Below are positions 21,703-24,854 of a DNA stretch of 24,854 bases, piece by piece. Position 1 is the first letter of the stretch. Each line of letters opens with the position of its first letter. The notes beneath the pieces are model-generated. The model was not told the origin of the DNA. It made no database searches and was given only the letters and a program-made list of their open reading frames with translations. The DNA lies in NCBI GenBank assembly GCA_050740975.1, contig JBOIEE010000026.1, positions 1 through 24,854 of the forward strand, written 5' to 3'. Origin of the DNA: JBOHHR01 sp050740975. Lineage in GTDB: Bacteria > Pseudomonadota > Gammaproteobacteria > JBOHHR01. The position numbers were made by a program, and so were the translations under genes.

Positions 21703-22884
21703 AACGCGCGTTTTCCTAGAATCGAGCGACTGCCCCCGTATGTCTTCAGCGCGGTGCACGAGCTTAAGATGGCAGAACGGCGCCGGGGCGAGGATATTGT
21801 GGATCTGGGGATGGGCAACCCCGATCAGCCGACCCCGCAACACATCGTCGACAAGCTTACCGCCGCCGCGCAGAGACCGCACACCCATCGCTATTCGATC
21901 TCCCGCGGTGTTCCTCGGCTCCGGCGCGCCATCTGCAATTGGTACAAGAGGCGCTATGACATCGATTTGGATCCGGAAACGGAGGCGATCGTCACCATCG
22001 GCTCAAAAGAGGGTCTCGCCCATCTGGCCATGGCGGTCGCGGATCACGGGGATGCGGTATTGGTACCCAACCCGGCTTACCCCATCCATCCCTTCGGCTT
22101 TATGGTCGCCGGGGCGGACGTGCGCCATGTTCCCACCGGCTCAGACATTGATTTCTTTGCGGAGCTGGAAAAGGCGATCCGCGATACCTGGCCGCGGCCA
22201 AAGCTGCTATTGCTGAACTTCCCGGGCAATCCGACCACGCAGTGTGTAGAGCTGCCGTTTTTCGCCCGAGTGATCGAGATCGCGCGGGAACACAAGATCT
22301 GGGTGGTGCACGATCTGGCCTATGCGGATATTGTGTTCGATGGCTATGTGGCACCTTCCATTCTTCAAGTGCCGGGTGCTAAGGACATCGCCGTCGAGTT
22401 CTTCTCGCTGTCCAAAAGCTACAACATGCCAGGCTGGAGGGTCGGGTTTATGGTGGGCAATCCGATTTTAGTCAACGCTCTGGCACGGTTAAAGTCGTAT
22501 CTGGATTACGGGATGTTTACCCCGGTTCAAGTCGCGGCGATCACCGCCTTGGAGGGGCCCCAAGACTGTGTAGCCGAGGTGCGGGAGCGCTATCAGAAGC
22601 GCCGGGATGTCTTGTGCGAGGGCCTGAACGCGATCGGGTGGAATGTTGCCAAGCCGCGCGGCACGATGTTTGTCTGGGCGCCGCTCCCGGAACCCTTGCG
22701 TCGGCTCGGCTCCCTAGAATTCGCAAAAAAGTTGTTACTGGAAGCCAGGGTAGCGGTTTCCCCCGGCTTGGGCTTTGGGGAATACGGGGACAGCTACGTG
22801 CGCTTCGCTTTGATCGAAAACGAGCACCGGACCCGCCAGGCGGTGCGCGGGATCCGGGACATGCTACGCAGGAACGGGGCGTGA
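21700..22884 (+). CDS. alaC: Alanine-forming aminotransferase AlaC
   Basis: AlaC is a PLP-dependent glutamate-pyruvate aminotransferase, one of the main alanine-producing enzymes in E. coli. The match to E. coli AlaC runs the whole length: RIERLPPYVFSAVHELKMAE, DLGMGNPDQPTP, TIGSKEGLAHL, VLVPNPAYPIHPFGF, FPGNPTTQCVEL, VVHDLAYADIVFDG, and the PLP lysine Lys239 in SLSKSYNMPGWRVGFM. At 394 residues it is slightly shorter than the E. coli protein at the C-terminus. Some relatives are annotated as LL-diaminopimelate or methionine aminotransferases, but the closeness to AlaC makes that less likely. In many proteobacteria it lies near homoserine dehydrogenase; here it faces cysM. Confidence 0.92.
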   Translation: MNARFPRIERLPPYVFSAVHELKMAERRRGEDIVDLGMGNPDQPTPQHIVDKLTAAAQRPHTHRYSISRGVPRLRRAICNWYKRRYDIDLDPETEAIVTIGSKEGLAHLAMAVADHGDAVLVPNPAYPIHPFGFMVAGADVRHVPTGSDIDFFAELEKAIRDTWPRPKLLLLNFPGNPTTQCVELPFFARVIEIAREHKIWVVHDLAYADIVFDGYVAPSILQVPGAKDIAVEFFSLSKSYNMPGWRVGFMVGNPILVNALARLKSYLDYGMFTPVQVAAITALEGPQDCVAEVRERYQKRRDVLCEGLNAIGWNVAKPRGTMFVWAPLPEPLRRLGSLEFAKKLLLEARVAVSPGLGFGEYGDSYVRFALIENEHRTRQAVRGIRDMLRRNGA

Positions 22885-22922
22885 GGGTCCCGCTCCACCC
22901 GCAATCGCGAATACGCCCTCAC
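22881..22922. terminator. Inverted repeat shared by the alaC and cysM stop codons
   Basis: GTGAGGG at 22881-22887 and CCCTCAC at 22916-22922 form a perfect 7-base stem. The alaC TGA (22882-22884) lies in one arm and the cysM TGA (complement of 22919-22921) in the other. There is no T-run. It may slow or end transcription from both sides, but the call rests only on the stem and the convergent position. Confidence 0.35.
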
Positions 22923-23809
22923 TCGGGAAACACGCCGGTCGATAGATAGCGATCCCCGCGATCGCAGATGATCACCACTATCACGGCGTGTTCCACCTCG
23001 CTCGAGAGCTTTAATGCGGCGGCCACCGCCCCCCCCGAGGATATCCCGGCGAAGATCCCCTCTTCCGCCCCCAGGGCTCGGGTCGTCCTCTCCGCCTCTT
23101 CCTGGCTGACATCGATGATCCGGTCAACGCGTTTGGGATCGTAGATTTTGGGAAGATAGGCCTCGGGCCAGCGCCGGATCCCCGGTATACAAGCGCCGTC
23201 CTTAGGCTGTACCCCGACGATTTGGATGGCGGGATTTTTCTCTTTGAGAAAACGCGAGGTGCCCATGATCGTCCCCGTAGTGCCCATAGAGCTGATAAAG
23301 TGCGTCACGGCCCCCGCTGTGTCGCGCCAAATCTCTGGCCCCGTTCCCTCATAGTGGCAGCGCGGGTTATCCGGATTGGAGAACTGATCCAACACCCGCC
23401 CCTCGCCGTGCGCCTGCATCTGGCGCGCCAGGTCTATAGCCCCCTCCATGCTGCGCTCTGCCGGGGTAAGAACCATTCGCGCCCCAAACGCTCTCATGAC
23501 TACGCGCCGCTCCACGCTCATGTGCTCTGGCATCACCAGGATCAATCGATAACCCTTTATCGCGGCGGCCATAGCCAGCGCGATCCCGGTATTGCCACTG
23601 GTCGGTTCGATCAAGGTGTCACCCGGGGAGATCTCGCCTCTTTCCTCCGCCCGCCTTATCATACTGAGCGCCGGACGATCCTTGACGGAGCCCGCGGGGT
23701 TGTTTCCCTCCAGCTTAGCCAATATCGTATTAGTGGTTTCGCCGGGTAGCCGCTGCAGGCGTACCAGGGGGGTATTACCGACGAAATCTTCTATCGTGCG
23801 CGTGTTCAC
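22919..23809 (-). CDS. cysM: Cysteine synthase B
   Basis: CysM is a PLP enzyme that makes cysteine from O-acetylserine with sulfide, and in enteric bacteria can use thiosulfate to form S-sulfocysteine. The PLP lysine is Lys43 in NNPAGSVKDRPAL. The substrate loop TSGNTG is at 70-75, and the phosphate-binding loop reads SSMGTTGTIMG. The CysM-type wording (GSVKDRPALSMIRRAEERG, EGTGPEIWRDT) and the 296-residue length separate it from CysK. The start is GTG at 23809. It is convergent with alaC. Confidence 0.95.
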   Translation of the reverse strand: MNTRTIEDFVGNTPLVRLQRLPGETTNTILAKLEGNNPAGSVKDRPALSMIRRAEERGEISPGDTLIEPTSGNTGIALAMAAAIKGYRLILVMPEHMSVERRVVMRAFGARMVLTPAERSMEGAIDLARQMQAHGEGRVLDQFSNPDNPRCHYEGTGPEIWRDTAGAVTHFISSMGTTGTIMGTSRFLKEKNPAIQIVGVQPKDGACIPGIRRWPEAYLPKIYDPKRVDRIIDVSQEEAERTTRALGAEEGIFAGISSGGAVAAALKLSSEVEHAVIVVIICDRGDRYLSTGVFPE

Positions 23810-23904
23810 GGTAAATCGGTGGGCTCTACTAAAGGATTACAGCTTACCAGTTTTTCGTCACACACCGTTTACCTTGTGGGATAAGGTTTCATGCTAGACG
23901 CTCC

Positions 23905-24000
23905 ATTGTGATCGCTGATTTCGGTGGATTGCGATCACTCAGTTGGTCAGTGTAATCGCGCAGTCGTGGGTTCTTGATCGCTCATCGGTAGCGAAGACCG
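23905..24000. mobile_element. IS21-like left end with repeated TGATCGCT motifs
   Basis: TGATCGCT occurs at 23909-23916 and 23975-23982, and GCGATCAC, the inverted form, at 23931-23938. All lie just upstream of an IS21-like transposase start. IS21-family ends are known to carry several spaced repeats, and 'GTGATCGCTGATTTCGGTGG' wording is familiar from such ends. The exact outer border cannot be fixed without the right end of the element. Confidence 0.5.
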
Positions 24001-24032
24001 TGGGTTTTTCCTTGAAGGGAGGACCTACAAAG

Positions 24033-24177
24033 ATGGCGAAGAAGAGGCTACTGAGGAGATTACGTGACATTCTACGGCTCAAGTTCGAGGCCAAGCTCCC
24101 TCACCCGGGCAATTGCGCAGGCCTGTGCGGTCAGTGCAGGGACGGTTTCGATATACGTGCGCCAAGCACAGGAGGCG
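24033..24177 (+). pseudogene. 5' remnant of an IS21-family IstA transposase, frameshifted
   Basis: The ATG at 24033 has GGGAGG ten bases upstream and begins MAKKRLLRRLRDILRLKFEA, the usual start of IS21 IstA. The helix-turn-helix continues, in another frame, as RAIAQACAVSAGTVSIYVRQ, then AQEA. Removing one C from the three at 24104-24106 joins the frames to give LPHRAIAQACAVS. IS21 similarity stops at about 24177; the catalytic part of IstA and the istB helper are absent. Confidence 0.75.
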
Positions 24178-24854
24178 ATCAACGCCCTGGATGGACAACC
24201 CTTCTTTGTCGTTAACCAGGCCGTCGATCCGGGGTTGCTGCGTGTCTTGGAAAACGAGATCGTCCCCGCCTGGAGAAGGAGGTGCCCGCTCAGCCCAGCG
24301 CTGAGCAACTCGCCGCCGACCCCTGGCGGCATCGGTTTACGCTGGTCTTCGACCAAGAAGGATACAGTCCGGCCTTTTTCTTAAGAATGAAACAAAAGCA
24401 CATCGCCTGCCTGACTTATCACAAGTATCCCGGAGCTGAGTGGCCAGAGGAGGAATTCGTGCCTTGCCAAGTGGAGTCAAGCGCCGGGGAGCGAATGGAG
24501 ATGAAATTGGCCGAACGCGGCACTCTCCTGGGTGAGAAGGTGTGGGTGCGTGAGATCCGCAAGCTGACAAAGAGCGGTCATCAAACCGCCTGCCTTTGCA
24601 CCGACTACCGCTCGGCGTTGGCGCCGCTCGCCTGTGCGATGTTTGCCAGATGGTCCGAGGCAAAACTTCTTCAAATATATGCGCGAACACTACAATCTCG
24701 ATGGATTAGCGGACTATTGCATCGAGGCCGTTCCTGAGACCACCCGAGTCGTTAACCCCGCGTATCGAACGCAGGTACGGAGCAAGGCCGGCCTTCTCAG
24801 CCGCAAGCTCGCCGAGTTCGGCGCTCTCAACCTCGAAGGCGAGATCGAGCCCAA
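24178..24854 (+). pseudogene. Interior of a second DDE-like transposase, frameshifted and cut by the window edge
   Basis: Right after the IS21 piece the sequence continues with INALDGQPFFVVNQAVDPGL, LLRVLENEIVP, then EKEVPAQPSAEQLAADPW, HRFTLVFDQEGYSPAFFLRM, LAERGTLLGEKVWVREIRKL, SGHQTACLCTDY and finally NFFKYMREHYNLDGLADYC, with a basic tail SKAGLLSRKLAEFGALN. This resembles a family of putative transposases with VFDREGYSPAFF and FKYMREHF motifs; I am not sure of its formal IS name. Two one-base shifts break it: one base is missing near the four C at 24264-24267, and one is extra in the four A at 24662-24665. The N-terminal part of this protein is absent. It runs off the right edge. Confidence 0.7.

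Overview
The window looks like a chromosomal segment of a gammaproteobacterium. The evidence is the gene order petABC-sspA-sspB, ibaG-murA-hisG-hisD-hisC with a short-form HisG, typA-dtd, and AlaC, TldD and CysM proteins that resemble enteric and purple-sulfur-type gammaproteobacterial versions. The DNA is GC-rich, uses many GTG and TTG starts and carries a solitary Dam-type methylase. I cannot name the species from sequence alone.

Layout. Positions 1-360 hold stem-loop-rich DNA with no convincing protein, possibly a structured-RNA or retroelement remnant. From about 9209 down to 369 there is one long minus-strand run: ibaG, murA, hisG, hisD, hisC, petA, petB, petC, sspA, sspB and a frameshifted macrodomain gene. 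Most genes are separated by 0-66 bases or overlap. The run links cell-wall synthesis, histidine synthesis, the respiratory cytochrome bc1 complex and stringent-starvation proteins. A good TATAAT box lies just upstream of ibaG.

Positions 9333-12948 carry a 47-residue membrane peptide, a CPBP membrane protease (minus), a DUF2784 membrane protein, rimO (frameshifted) and a Dam-like adenine methylase. Positions 12949-15800 are an accessory patch with palindromic repeats, an orphan secreted protein, a decayed coding stretch and a CopG/PIN toxin-antitoxin pair. typA and dtd (15817-18077) form an overlapping operon. A second accessory patch (18078-20058) holds a small secreted DUF4177-like protein, a FitAB/VapBC-like pair with its own operator-like palindrome, a REP-like repeat, an unidentified ORF and a row of three AT-rich hairpins. 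The window ends with tldD, alaC and cysM, then a chimeric, frameshifted transposase remnant: an IS21-like start joined to the interior of another transposase.

The most notable pattern is that every broken gene I could reconstruct (macrodomain protein, rimO, transposase) is restored by adding or removing one base in a short homopolymer. This points either to sequencing error or to unusual frameshift biology. The two palindrome-rich accessory patches flanking typA-dtd are the least explained parts. I found no CRISPR array, tRNA, rRNA or clear novel defence system.
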